Part shown: positions 53,798 to 63,056 of the stretch, piece after piece
Numbering within the stretch: position 1 is the first letter of the stretch
How the letters are laid out: the number at the start of each line of letters is the position of its first letter
DNA from: CAWDMC01 sp963803295
GTDB taxonomy: Bacteria > Acidobacteriota > Terriglobia > UBA7540
Reading direction: 5' to 3'
Assembly (NCBI GenBank): GCA_963803295.1
Contig: CAWDMC010000011.1
Span: 124,001 to 188,000, forward strand
Length of the DNA stretch: 64,000 bases
Notes under the pieces: generated by a model
The model's input: the letters and a program-made list of their open reading frames with translations, nothing else
Told to the model about the DNA's origin: nothing
The model's database searches: none
Made by a program: the position numbers and the translations under genes

Positions 53798-55756
53798 TTA
53801 CGTATTCACCTTCCAGTAGACCACGTAGCGTTCTCCTGACAGCTTGTGGAGAGGAACGAGAGATCTCTGCTCAGGCTGGCCCACGGTCCTGAAGGTGAGA
53901 GCGTCACCGGCAGGTTCGACCCATTCCGGCAGAGCCACGCCCTTGGCAGTCGCCTTGATGGCCGTAACCCGGAGGCCTTCACCGCCGGGAGTGGTGTCGT
54001 AACCGATGTAGGTATTCGCCTCGGTGAGTCCCTGGTCGCCTGCCTTGCCGGCCAGCACCAGCGGCCCATACATCACCGCCTGCAGGCTGGGATCGTCGGG
54101 AATCGTCTCCACGTGTAGGCTCATCGGAAAGCTCACTTCCAGGCGATCGCCATCCCTCCAGACGCGGCTCACAGTAAGATAGCTGCTGGGGCTGCTGAAC
54201 ACCGGAACTATACTGCCATTCAACTTGAGGGTTCCACCTCGCGTCGCCCAGTAGGGAACACGGACGCTGACTGCCAGATCAACCGGCTGCTGGGAATGGA
54301 TCGTAAGGGTGGTCGTATCCGACTCGGGAAACCGCGTTTCCTGCCTAAGGCGCACTCCCTTCTGGCGCCAATCAACCTCAGAGGGAACAAAAAGGTTCAC
54401 ATAGATTCCACGGCCGTCGTGAAAGTAGATAGAGTCGTTGAATTTGGCAAACTCCTCGATGCCGGTGCCGGTGCAGCACCAGAAAGAATCCCACTGGGAG
54501 TTGTAGTATTTCCAGAAACCGGACCCGAGCGGCAAAAAGTAACTCTTCAGCCCTTTCGCATCTTGCGTACCCAGGCGGCTGTTGTAAAGGGTGCGTTCGT
54601 AATAATCCATAACGCGGGCGTCCGCGGTCCAGCCGAAAATATGCCGCGCGAGCTTCAGCATGTTGTAACCGCAGCAGCACTCTTCGGTATTTTGGCCGAG
54701 TTCGGTCGCCAGCTTGCCGGGATCCGTGCGCCAGTGCTCTTCATTACTGGTGCCGCCGGTGCAGTAGCTGCGTTCGCCGGTCACGGTCTGCCAGAAGAAC
54801 TCCGCCACGTCGTGGAAGTAGGGATCGCCCGTGACCTCGTAGCGCCGGGCGCACCCCGTCATCTTGGGAATATTGGTGTTGGCATGCAGGCCCTTCAACT
54901 GGTCCCGGTGCTCTGCCAGGGGATCGAAGACTGCAGCGTGACGGAAGCGATCGCCAAATTCGAGATAGCGCTCCTTACCTGTGATGGCGTAAAGATTGTA
55001 GAGCGCCTCGTTCATGCCGCCGTGTTCTATCTGCAGGATCTGCTGCATATGGTCGTAGCTTATCGCCTGCGACCAGTGGCCCGTCCAATCGGCCATCCTT
55101 TCAGCAACGGCCAGGGCTTGTTGGTCGCCGCAGTAGGCGTACATGTCCATCATTCCAGCCACGATCTTGTGATAGGTATAGAAAGGCGCCCAGATCCTCT
55201 TGCCATCATAAAGCCGCGTGTAGAAGTCCTCGGGGTACGCGCTAAGGTATCCGTTACCGCGCTTCTCCTGGCATTTGGCAAGCTCGGCGACCAACTGACT
55301 TCCCTTCTCTTTGATTGAACCATCACCTGTGCTGGCATAGGTGAGAGCACAGGCCGAAAGGTAGTGGCCGCCCGCAAAGTGGCCGCGCAGTTCGCAGTCG
55401 GGCTTTTCCCACCCACCCAGCGCCTCAGCCGACGACGGCAAACCCACGTTCAGCCGGAACGTGTGCAACAGGCGATCATTGGGCAGCCCGTGCAGCCATT
55501 GGCGATTCACTTCCATGGCATCCTTGAACGGAGAACCGAGCAGTTTCACCTGGTTCATTGGGAACGGCTCAACCCGCCAGAGAACGCGCTCCCGTGTATC
55601 CGGATTTCCCGGGATTCCGGCAGCACCGACAATCGGATCCTGTGCCGGTCCTGGTCCGTGAGCGGGGAAGACCGTCTCTGGCAATAGCGCCGCACCGGCG
55701 GCTGCAGCCGCGGTGGAAACAAACTGCCTGCGACTCAGGCGATTCTTATTCTCCAT
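53798..55756 (-). CDS. GH127/GH146-like (DUF1680) arabinofuranosidase-family protein
   Basis: A 652-residue Tat-exported enzyme (NRLSRRQFVSTAAAAAGAAL). VKLLGSPFKDAMEVNRQWLH, ELRGHFAGGHYLSACALTYA and FYTYHKIVAGMMDMYAYCGD are typical of the DUF1680 alpha/alpha barrel. The zinc/nucleophile residues are present in NTEECCCGYNMLKLA (Glu, Cys) and SFWCCTGTGIEEFAKF (Cys-Cys). It is only distantly similar to the GH127 at 36.6 kb, so the two may act on different linkages. The ATG follows GGGAGG. It is the first gene of a two-gene minus-strand pair with the interrupted TIM-barrel gene. Confidence 0.87.
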   Translation of the reverse strand: MENKNRLSRRQFVSTAAAAAGAALLPETVFPAHGPGPAQDPIVGAAGIPGNPDTRERVLWRVEPFPMNQVKLLGSPFKDAMEVNRQWLHGLPNDRLLHTFRLNVGLPSSAEALGGWEKPDCELRGHFAGGHYLSACALTYASTGDGSIKEKGSQLVAELAKCQEKRGNGYLSAYPEDFYTRLYDGKRIWAPFYTYHKIVAGMMDMYAYCGDQQALAVAERMADWTGHWSQAISYDHMQQILQIEHGGMNEALYNLYAITGKERYLEFGDRFRHAAVFDPLAEHRDQLKGLHANTNIPKMTGCARRYEVTGDPYFHDVAEFFWQTVTGERSYCTGGTSNEEHWRTDPGKLATELGQNTEECCCGYNMLKLARHIFGWTADARVMDYYERTLYNSRLGTQDAKGLKSYFLPLGSGFWKYYNSQWDSFWCCTGTGIEEFAKFNDSIYFHDGRGIYVNLFVPSEVDWRQKGVRLRQETRFPESDTTTLTIHSQQPVDLAVSVRVPYWATRGGTLKLNGSIVPVFSSPSSYLTVSRVWRDGDRLEVSFPMSLHVETIPDDPSLQAVMYGPLVLAGKAGDQGLTEANTYIGYDTTPGGEGLRVTAIKATAKGVALPEWVEPAGDALTFRTVGQPEQRSLVPLHKLSGERYVVYWKVNT

Positions 55757-55817
55757 GCGAGTGCCTCCCTGTCAGAACCAATGAACCTCGGCCTACGCCC
55801 ACCGCCTGGCTGCCAGG

Positions 55818-56747
55818 CTAGGCCGCTAATATATTCCGCAGAACGAACCAGGCGTTTGCCGGACGTTCTGCCAGCCGGCGCATATACCACGGAAACCAGA
55901 AGCTGCCGTAAGCCACCAGGACAATCGACCGATAACCCTCACGCGCCAGGCGCAATTGCTCCTCCCGCTGGATTCCGTAAAGCATCTGGAACTCGAAGCG
56001 ATCGCGGCTCAGGCCCCGAAAGCGGGCGTAGTCGATGATCCTTCGAATAAGCTTGCGGTCGTGAGTGGCGAATGCGGCCCGTATATTCATCGCCTGGGCC
56101 TGCTCGCCCAGCATCTCCTTGGCCAGCCGGAAAAAGTTTTCGTCTACATCGCGCTTCCTGGTAATGGCGATACTGGAGGGTTCCTGGTAGGCGCCCTTAA
56201 CCAGACGGATCGGGGCTCCCATGGAAATAAGTGAGGCGAGATCCTTCTCCGTGCGCTGCAGGTAAGCCTGCAGGCATATCCCGACGTTCGGAAATTCGTG
56301 GCGGGCCCGACGATAGATCTCCATGGTCGAATCCACGTAGTTGCTGGCTTCCATATCGACCCAAACCGCGCTGCCATCCCCTGCTCGCTCGATAATACGC
56401 TTCAGGTTGCGATAGCAAACCTCCAACCCAAGGTCAAGGGCCAGTTGGCTAAGCTTCACCGAAACTTCGGTGGAAAGTCCCAACTGCCGGATCCGATCGA
56501 GGACCTCGAGATAATGGACTGTCACGCGCTCCGCTTCTGCCTCGTCGGAGACGTTTTCACCAAGGTAGGTGAAGACCGTCCCGATCGCCTGTTGCCCAAG
56601 CGTGACCGCGGCATCAAGGGCATCCGAAGCTGTCTCACCCGGCATGAATCGCGAGACTGCGCGGCGCACGAAACCGTACCCGGTGGCCCGCTCGCGCAGC
56701 CAGTTGCTTTGCGAACAAGCGAGGAAGAAACCCCGCATTAATCCCAA
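55818..56747 (-). CDS. Proline dehydrogenase
   Basis: A 309-residue FAD-dependent TIM barrel, the monofunctional PRODH form. Visible motifs: TVFTYLGENVSDEAEAERVT near the start, TEVSVKLSQLALDL, VWVDMEASNYVDSTMEIYRR, VGICLQAYLQRTEKDL, IRLVKGAYQEPSSIA (FAD lysine/arginine), and the C-terminal signature YGSFWFPWYMRRLAERPANA, in which the paired arginines bind the proline carboxylate. It oxidises L-proline to pyrroline-5-carboxylate. The start is TTG at 56747 with GGAGG seven bases upstream; an ATG three codons later is less well placed. No P5C dehydrogenase is nearby. Confidence 0.92.
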   Translation of the reverse strand: MGLMRGFFLACSQSNWLRERATGYGFVRRAVSRFMPGETASDALDAAVTLGQQAIGTVFTYLGENVSDEAEAERVTVHYLEVLDRIRQLGLSTEVSVKLSQLALDLGLEVCYRNLKRIIERAGDGSAVWVDMEASNYVDSTMEIYRRARHEFPNVGICLQAYLQRTEKDLASLISMGAPIRLVKGAYQEPSSIAITRKRDVDENFFRLAKEMLGEQAQAMNIRAAFATHDRKLIRRIIDYARFRGLSRDRFEFQMLYGIQREEQLRLAREGYRSIVLVAYGSFWFPWYMRRLAERPANAWFVLRNILAA

Positions 56748-56841
56748 GTGTTATCCTCCGACAGTTGTAAGGTTACCTGTGTGATCGAAAACAAATAAAC
56801 TCGTTTGAATCGCGCTATCGATGGTTCCGTATCGAAGTCGG

Positions 56842-58992
56842 TCAAGGGGCGACCGCTTCAACCTCCCCTCTCCTCATCCCCAGTTGCCAAAAAGTGAAGC
56901 CGAACTCGTCCGTCAACTCGTCGATGTCCTGGTTCAAAGTCGAGCCGCCGTTGTGTCCCACATTTTTGTCGTAGAGCAGCAGAACCGGACGGCCTGAGGT
57001 CGAGGCCCATTGCAGCACCGCCGTCATTTTACGCGCTTGAAAGGGTTGCACGCGCTGATCCGCATCGCCGGAGGTGAGAAAGACCGCCGGATAGCGAACT
57101 CCCCTCTTGACGTGCTCGTAGGGCGAATAGGCGTACAGAAACTCGAACTGCTCGGGATTGGCCGCGCTACCGTATTCATCGGTCGCATACACGTTGTGCG
57201 CACCGATATGCCGGCGCAGCATGTCGAGGTCCGGCTTGCGGCAGATCACCACCCGGAACAAGTCAGGACGCTGGGTCAGGGCCGCGCCCATCAGTAACCC
57301 GCCATTACTGACGCCGTCGATGGCAAGCTTATCCGGGTTCGTGTATCCCGACTTGACCAGCCACTGCGCGGCCGAGAGGAAATCGTCGAACACATGCTGC
57401 TTGTTGCCGAGCATTCCGGCCCGATGCCAATCCTCCCCGAACTCTCCCCCGCCCCGCAGAATGGCGAGCGCGTAAACGCCACCGCTTTCGAGCCATAGGG
57501 CATAGCGCGCTTCGAATTCCGGAGTCATGCTGACATTGAACCCGCCATAGCCATGCAGCAGCGTCGGCCGGGCGCCATCGGGCCGCGCGCCCTTGCGGCA
57601 AACTACAAAGATGGGCGCTTTTGTGCCGTCTTTCGAGACATACCAATCTTGTTTAACCTCGTAACGGTCGCTCGCAAACTGGATCCTGGATGCGTGCCAA
57701 ACACTTCGATTTGCGGAGGCCACGTCGTACTGGTAGATCGTCTCAGGCAAGTTGAATGACTGGTAGGTGAAGAATGCCTCGTTGTTGTCCCAAAGTCCGT
57801 AGACCGTACTGACGGAGCCGACTCCCGGAAACCCGATTTTGCCTAGCGCCTTACCTTCTGGATCAAACACGCGAAGGTGCGGAACCGCGTTTTCGAGCAC
57901 GCGGACAAAAAGCTTACCACCCGCGACTGATAGATCCTCAATCGTGTCTTTGCCTTGCGGGATCAATTCCTTCCAGTGCGAGATTTCAGGGTGATCGACA
58001 GTGCCACTGAGAATTCGGCCGCGCGGCGCCTTCCAATCTGTAAGCACGAACAGGCGATCCCCTCCAATTTGCACATTGAACCGGGCATCGAGTCCCTTCA
58101 CCAGCGTCCGCGGCGGTCCGCCGTGGGCTACGTCTTTGAGATAGACATCGTTGCGGGTCCAGCCGTGCCCAAGAGTGATTATCAGATAACGGCCGTCATC
58201 TGACAGGCTCGAACCCACGGTGGATTTCGGCCCGATCCCCTCTCCGAAGACGATTGCGTCCGTCTTGGGATCTGTGCCTATCTTGTGGAGAAAGACGCGA
58301 GGGCCTTCGGTACCGTAACGGGAGTAATAGAAGCTGGCGTCATCTTGGGTGAAAGCGATGCCTTCATAGAAGTTTGGGGACAGCCTGTCAGGCAGATCAC
58401 GACGGTGGTCCACGTCGAAGATTCTCAAACTTGAGGCATCCTCGCCGCCGTGTTGAACGGAGTAGGCCAGCAGCTTGCCGTCGTAGGAAACAGATTCGAT
58501 CCGCACGCTGGTAGCGAGATCGGAGCTCAGCGAGACCGGATCGACAAGAATCTCCTTGTTGTCAGAAGCTCCATGCTTCAGGCAGATCGCATAAAGCTGG
58601 GATCCCTTTGGACGTTCCATGAAGAGGTAGTGTCTGCCGCGCGCCCAGGGAACGGTGACCGCCTCAAAGTCCAGCAGACTCCGGACCCTGGTCCTGAGGC
58701 TCTCGCGTCCGGGAATCCGGTCAAGCACAGTTTGGGTATAGGCCTGCTGAGCCTGCACCCACTGCCTGGTCTGAGCGCTATCCTGGTCTTCAAGCCAACG
58801 ATAGGGGTCACGCACGGTCACGCCGAAGACTCGGTCGGCAACATCGATTCGGGCGGTCGAGGGGGGACTGGGATCCGCAGCGGAGTCGCCACGCGTGTGG
58901 AACATCGGCCGAACTAAGGAAAGAAGCAGGAGAATGGCACCACCGATTCCGGTGTAGCGAGTTGCCGGGAAAGGGGGTCTGTCCATGACCAT
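56842..58992 (-). CDS. Prolyl oligopeptidase (peptidase family S9A)
   Basis: A 716-residue secreted serine peptidase (signal GGAILLLLSLVRPM). VFGVTVRDPYRWLEDQDS opens the family; a seven-bladed propeller follows, and the alpha/beta-hydrolase domain carries Ser562 in IDGVSNGGLLMGAAL, Asp near 645 in TSGDADQRVQPF, and His680 in NVGHNGGST. It cleaves short peptides after proline. Its position beside proline dehydrogenase suggests joint use of proline-rich peptides, possibly plant cell-wall hydroxyproline-type glycoproteins (inference). A promoter and site C lie just upstream. Confidence 0.92.
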   Translation of the reverse strand: MVMDRPPFPATRYTGIGGAILLLLSLVRPMFHTRGDSAADPSPPSTARIDVADRVFGVTVRDPYRWLEDQDSAQTRQWVQAQQAYTQTVLDRIPGRESLRTRVRSLLDFEAVTVPWARGRHYLFMERPKGSQLYAICLKHGASDNKEILVDPVSLSSDLATSVRIESVSYDGKLLAYSVQHGGEDASSLRIFDVDHRRDLPDRLSPNFYEGIAFTQDDASFYYSRYGTEGPRVFLHKIGTDPKTDAIVFGEGIGPKSTVGSSLSDDGRYLIITLGHGWTRNDVYLKDVAHGGPPRTLVKGLDARFNVQIGGDRLFVLTDWKAPRGRILSGTVDHPEISHWKELIPQGKDTIEDLSVAGGKLFVRVLENAVPHLRVFDPEGKALGKIGFPGVGSVSTVYGLWDNNEAFFTYQSFNLPETIYQYDVASANRSVWHASRIQFASDRYEVKQDWYVSKDGTKAPIFVVCRKGARPDGARPTLLHGYGGFNVSMTPEFEARYALWLESGGVYALAILRGGGEFGEDWHRAGMLGNKQHVFDDFLSAAQWLVKSGYTNPDKLAIDGVSNGGLLMGAALTQRPDLFRVVICRKPDLDMLRRHIGAHNVYATDEYGSAANPEQFEFLYAYSPYEHVKRGVRYPAVFLTSGDADQRVQPFQARKMTAVLQWASTSGRPVLLLYDKNVGHNGGSTLNQDIDELTDEFGFTFWQLGMRRGEVEAVAP

Positions 58993-59039
58993 TCCGCGAG
59001 ATCAGATCTTGCTTTCGGACGGGATAATTGCACACCGCA

Positions 59040-59059
59040 GAGTATCCCGTTTGGTATCC
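59040..59059. promoter_or_regulatory. Operator-like site upstream of prolyl oligopeptidase (site C)
   Basis: Minus strand GGATACCAAACGGGATACTC: two GGATAC half-sites in a head-to-tail arrangement, matching the ends of site A. It begins five bases after the -10 at 59065. Confidence 0.45.
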
Positions 59060-59064
59060 ATAAA

Positions 59065-59092
59065 TCTATATTACAAGATTCTGAGGTCGCAA
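59065..59092 (-). promoter_or_regulatory. Promoter for prolyl oligopeptidase
   Basis: Minus strand TTGCGA (59092-59087), a 16-base spacer and TATAGA (59070-59065), about 73 bases before the ATG at 58992. The start of transcription would fall inside site C. Confidence 0.5.
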
Positions 59093-59121
59093 GGTCTGTT
59101 TTTGGACTGACACTCGGCCGA

Positions 59122-59886
59122 CTACCAACTCCCTCGTTCTCCAAGCGTATCAATCACCTGTCCGAGTCTGACGGAGCCATGCTGCCAGTTCACCTGGAGG
59201 GCTCGTTCCGCGGCATCAGCATCGCCGGAATCCAGGGCCTGGATGACGGCAATGTGCTCTCGTACGGAGATATCGAGCCGGTCGACAATGGCACTTGCAT
59301 AGAGTCGCCAGTAACGCTCTGTTTGAGGCTTGATGGAGCTATGAAGAACTCGTAAGCGGGGACCAGCACTGGCGTCTACAATGGCTTGGTGAAAGCTCCT
59401 GTCCAAATCGAAGATCAGGTTGGGGTCGCCGCGGCCGGCCGCAGCCAGTTTAGCCAGTTCCTGGTTCAAGGACTGGAGATGCGCGGTGAGTCTCGATCTA
59501 GACTCCGCATCGAGATTGGCGCTCAGGCGAGCGGCCAGTCCTTCCAAGTGGGAGACAATGACGTAGAGTTCGGCAGCATCTTCCTTGGTCAATGGAGCAA
59601 CCGATAGTTTGACTTTGCTGCCCGCGTTCCCAGAGGCGACAATGTAACCCTCCTGTCGCAAACGATTGAGGGCTCCTCGAATGGGAGTCCGGCTGACTCC
59701 CAATCGTTCCGCCAAGTCCGCCTCGACAATGCGACTTCCGGGTGCGAGCCTGCCATGCACAATCAGGTCTCTGACTTGCTGAAAGGTCGCCTCGGTGATG
59801 TTTGGAGATTCTGCCGAAATAGCACCATCAACTGGTTGGGGATTCGCGCCCGATGAAACAGAGCCCGTAACTTCTTCGCTTGACAT
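59122..59886 (-). CDS. GntR-family regulator with FCD domain (FadR subfamily)
   Basis: A 254-residue regulator. The winged helix reads QQVRDLIVHGRLAPGSRIVE, ADLAERLGVSRTPIRGALNR. The all-helical FCD ligand-binding domain follows, with LYVIVSHLEGLAARLSAN, NLIFDLDRSFHQAIVDASAG (metal-binding Asp/His) and VREHIAVIQALDSGDADAAE. Such proteins bind organic acids or sugar acids and act on palindromic sites. Sites resembling a GntR operator lie at 60001, 59040, 49523 and 45845, so it may control the peptidase, GH31, UnbV and receptor genes. Confidence 0.9.
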   Translation of the reverse strand: MSSEEVTGSVSSGANPQPVDGAISAESPNITEATFQQVRDLIVHGRLAPGSRIVEADLAERLGVSRTPIRGALNRLRQEGYIVASGNAGSKVKLSVAPLTKEDAAELYVIVSHLEGLAARLSANLDAESRSRLTAHLQSLNQELAKLAAAGRGDPNLIFDLDRSFHQAIVDASAGPRLRVLHSSIKPQTERYWRLYASAIVDRLDISVREHIAVIQALDSGDADAAERALQVNWQHGSVRLGQVIDTLGERGSW

Positions 59887-60000
59887 GCAGTTTATCGCCC
59901 CTCAACGAAGGTCATTCGTGAGTCCGAACCAGTATAAGTCATGATGCAATCCGGCTCCTCGCAGAGAGTATTTCCCAGTCGAGGCGCACCTCCGAAAGTG

Positions 60001-60019
60001 GAGTACAATATCGTATCCC
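60001..60019. promoter_or_regulatory. Operator-like site between gntR and GH31 (site D)
   Basis: Minus strand GGGATACGATATTGTACTC, sharing its first eleven bases with site A. It lies between the divergent gntR (start 59886) and GH31 (start 60060) genes, where an autoregulatory site would be expected. Confidence 0.45.
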
Positions 60020-60059
60020 ATTTCAGAGCAGAAGCTCCGTGACTCTGCGACGGGGTCCC

Positions 60060-62419
60060 ATGAGCAACCCTCAGGATACTTGGAATCGGTTACGACGCAT
60101 GACTGCGTTATCGGCGGTTGCCGTCCTGGTGGGAGTGGCCGGACTGAGCCTTACAATCGGTTACGGAGCCGCGTCCCAAACCCAAACCGAGGCTGAACCT
60201 GCGGCGACAGTCCGGAGCAAAGCCTCAATTCCTTGGGCGAACAAGCTTGGCACTCCCCTAAAGATCGCCGCCCAACCGGTTGAACTCCTCATTCACGGCC
60301 ATCAGCGATCGCGTCGTGCGGATCAGCCTCGTGCCTATCGAGCCTGACGGCACCCCAGCATCGCTCACCAACGCACCGGTTCTCGAACTGCATAACTCGT
60401 CGGCCCCGGCAGTTCGATTGCGTGGCCTACCGCGGTCGCCGAGCGTAGCGAGACTGGGCCCCCTGCAAGTTAGTCTCTCCCCCGATCCCCTGACGATCTC
60501 GATCAGGGACGCCTCCGGCCAACGAGTTCAAGAAATCCAGATCAACAAAGAAACAGGGGAGGTGGACTTCGCGTTAGGAGACGGTCCCGTCTTCGGACTC
60601 GGCGAAGGAGGACCTCAGTTCGACCGAAGAGGATCGGTATATCCGATGCGAAGCGGCCAGGATGTACCCGATCTGCTGAACGACGGCACCCGTGTACCGA
60701 TCCCTTGGTTGATGGGCAGGAGTAATCGCACCAACTGGGCGCTCTTCTTTCACCTGCCGCTGGGCAGTTTCGACCTCACTGGCAACAAGGGACGATTCAG
60801 CCCATGGACAGCGGCTGCAGCGCTGCCAATGGATGTCTTCGTGGTGGCGAGACACGAACCCAGTCAGTTACTCGACGCATATGCCGGGCTCACAGGATAT
60901 CCGCAGATGCCGCCTCTTTGGTCGCTCGGATATCAGCAGTCACACCGGACGCTGTCGAACCGCGAGGCGATCCTCTCGGAGGCAAGGACCTTCCGTGAGA
61001 AGAAACTCCCCTGTGACCTCTTGATCTACCTCGGCACGGGGTTTTTGCCCCTCCGGCTGGAACACTGGCCACGGATCATTTGACTTCAACCCGAAGGCAT
61101 TTCCTGACCCCGCCAACATGATTCGTGAACTGCACGACGAGCACTTTCGGGTGGCCGTCCACATCGTCGGACCCCCGCTCGATCTCTACGGAACTGGAGC
61201 CGATAAGGGCCTGACCGCGGAAGACCCCAATGACGCCGCTAGCTACTGGTCTAGACATCTCGGGCTCATTCGTCTGGGAATCGATGGCTTCTGGCCCGAC
61301 GAGGGCGACCCGCTGGCGATCGACGCCCGCCTGGCTCGCAATCGCATGTACTGGGAGGGTCCGCAAATCGAACGTCCCAACCAGAGGCCCTATGCCTTGC
61401 ACCGTAATGGCTACGCGGGCGTGCAGCGCTATGGCTGGCTCTGGTCGGGAGATGTCGAGTCCAGATGGGCGACCCTGAAGGCTCAAGTACCGGTCGGGGT
61501 TAACACGGGGCTCACGGGAATGCCGTTCTGGGGAACCGACACCGGCGGGTTCATTCCGACTCCGGAGTTCACCGGCGAGCTTTACGTGCGTTGGTTCCAG
61601 TTCAGCGCCTTCTGTCCGCTCTTCCGGTCGCACGGCCGGGCCTGGAAGCTTCGCCTCCCTTGGGGGTGGAACACGGGTGATTACGGCCCCACTGAAGTGG
61701 ATAGTTCCGCTCAATTACCCGGTCCAAGCGAACTGCACAATAGTCAAGTCGAGCCGATCTGCCGTCAGTACCTCAATCTACGCTACCGGCTGCTCCCGTA
61801 CACCTACTCGGCGGTCCACGAGTCACACGAAACGGGACTGCCTCTCATGCGCGCACTCTGGCTCTACTACGCGGACGACGCGCACGCGGCCGCTCGCGGC
61901 GACGAGTACTTGTGGGGCCGCGATATCCTGGTCGCCCCAGTCACCGAGAGAGGTGCCGACTTGCGAGCGCTCTATCTGCCGCGAGGCCAGTGGTACGACT
62001 TCTGGACAAACAAGAAGGAGGAAGGCGGCCGCGAGATCAAGCGCGCTGTGGATCTTTCTACTTTGCCGCTCTACGTGCGCGCCGGTGCGATCATTCCCAT
62101 GGGGCCGGTGAAGCAGTACACCGACGAGAAGGTACCGGCTGTGCTGAGTCTGATCGTATATCCAGGAGCAGACGCCAGCTTCGTACTCTACGAAGATGAC
62201 GGTGAGACGTTCAATTTTCTCAAGGGCCAGGACATGAAGGTGCGGATCGAGTGGGACGATGCTCGCCGACGGCTGAGCCTCCGCCTCAAACCCGGATCGA
62301 AGATGCTTCAACTCCTTGAGCGCAAGATCGAGGTTCGAATTCCGCCGGAGACTGAGCCGATCTATGATATTCGATGGCAAACCGGCCACAGCACAGTTCT
62401 AAGGAGAATTGCAGACTAA
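60060..62419 (+). pseudogene. Glycoside hydrolase family 31, interrupted by two frameshifts
   Basis: Three consecutive frames together encode one GH31 enzyme of about 786 residues. The first piece has a signal segment (TALSAVAVLVGVAGLSLTIG). The second reads AISDRVVRISLVPIE to GFGLGEGGPQFDRRGS-like sequence and CDLLIYLGTGF. The third has the barrel: RLGIDGFWPDEGDPL (the nucleophile-Asp motif), GTDTGGFIPTPEFTGELYVR, and CPLFRSHGRAWKL. The frames change near 60285 (one extra C in CTCCTC) and in a T-run at 61042-61046 (one extra T; correction gives YLGTGFCPSGWNTGHGSFDF). It is probably an alpha-glycosidase. It diverges from gntR. Confidence 0.83.
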
Positions 62420-62538
62420 ACCTCGTGCGCCCAGCAGGGACTCTTTGACCGAAAGCCAGGCTCTCTCGTAGGGACTCATATCACGGCTCGGTCGTGGCCT
62501 GCTCAGCGCGATACGAGCCGCTCTTGCGCACCAGGGGT

Positions 62539-62636
62539 GAGCGAGTAGCGCGGACCTGTTCTGTAGGTCCGCGGTTCGTCCCCAATGACCGCAAAAAGCC
62601 GCAGACCTCGGGAACAGGTCCGCGCCGCGCTTGCTC
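62539..62636. repeat. Long inverted repeat forming a 36-base hairpin
   Basis: The left arm (62539-62574) and right arm (62599-62636) share GCGCGGACCTGTTC, AGGTC and GCGG in inverted order, separated by a 24-base loop. It fills most of the 62420-62678 gap. It resembles a dispersed palindromic (REP-like) element; it also lies where a terminator for GH31 and the converging vapBC3 would be expected. Confidence 0.6.
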
Positions 62637-62678
62637 CCGATTTTCGAACTACGTGTCTCCGCTTTCGATCCTTGTGAG

Positions 62679-63056
62679 TCAGCCGGCAATGGAAAAGAAA
62701 GGGCAATCCTTCATGGGATAATGTTTGCGGTTATGCGTCCACAGGGCAAGTTTGTGAATCGAAGCGGTAGCGGCAATCAAGGCGTCGCCCAGTTCGACAG
62801 CGTGGCTTTTAGCGAACTGACGCAGGTAGTCCCCGGCGCGCCGGCCGATGTCATCGCCGATGGGAATGCAAGTCATCGCACGGAACAGAGCCTCGAGGGC
62901 CTTGTATTCCTGAGGCCGGGCTCCGTGCCACATCTCCGCCACAGTCACCGGTGAGCAGGCAATGACCGCATCGCTTGCACTCAATTCCGTCCATCGCTCC
63001 AGCAGGCGCGCATCACGCCCCCGCGCCACATCAATGAGAATGTCCGAATCAATCAG
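62679..63056 (-). CDS. PIN-domain RNase toxin (VapC family, third), non-ATG start
   Basis: About 126 residues. The conserved opening is IDSDILIDVARGRDARLLER, with the first catalytic aspartate; later acidic positions lie in VTVAEMWHGARP and VELGDALIAATA, and the fold ends with WTHNRKHYPMKD. A GTG at 63029 is the first standard start but would remove the first aspartate. The in-frame codons before it are ATT (63059) and CTG (63056), preceded by a stop, so translation must begin at CTG or ATT, overlapping the antitoxin stop. Translational coupling would allow this. Confidence 0.75.
   Translation of the reverse strand: MIDSDILIDVARGRDARLLERWTELSASDAVIACSPVTVAEMWHGARPQEYKALEALFRAMTCIPIGDDIGRRAGDYLRQFAKSHAVELGDALIAATASIHKLALWTHNRKHYPMKDCPFFSIAG

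Noticed and set aside
54296..55318. 340-codon plus-strand frame
   Set aside because: Antisense to the GH127/GH146-like gene; a product of high GC content and codon bias.
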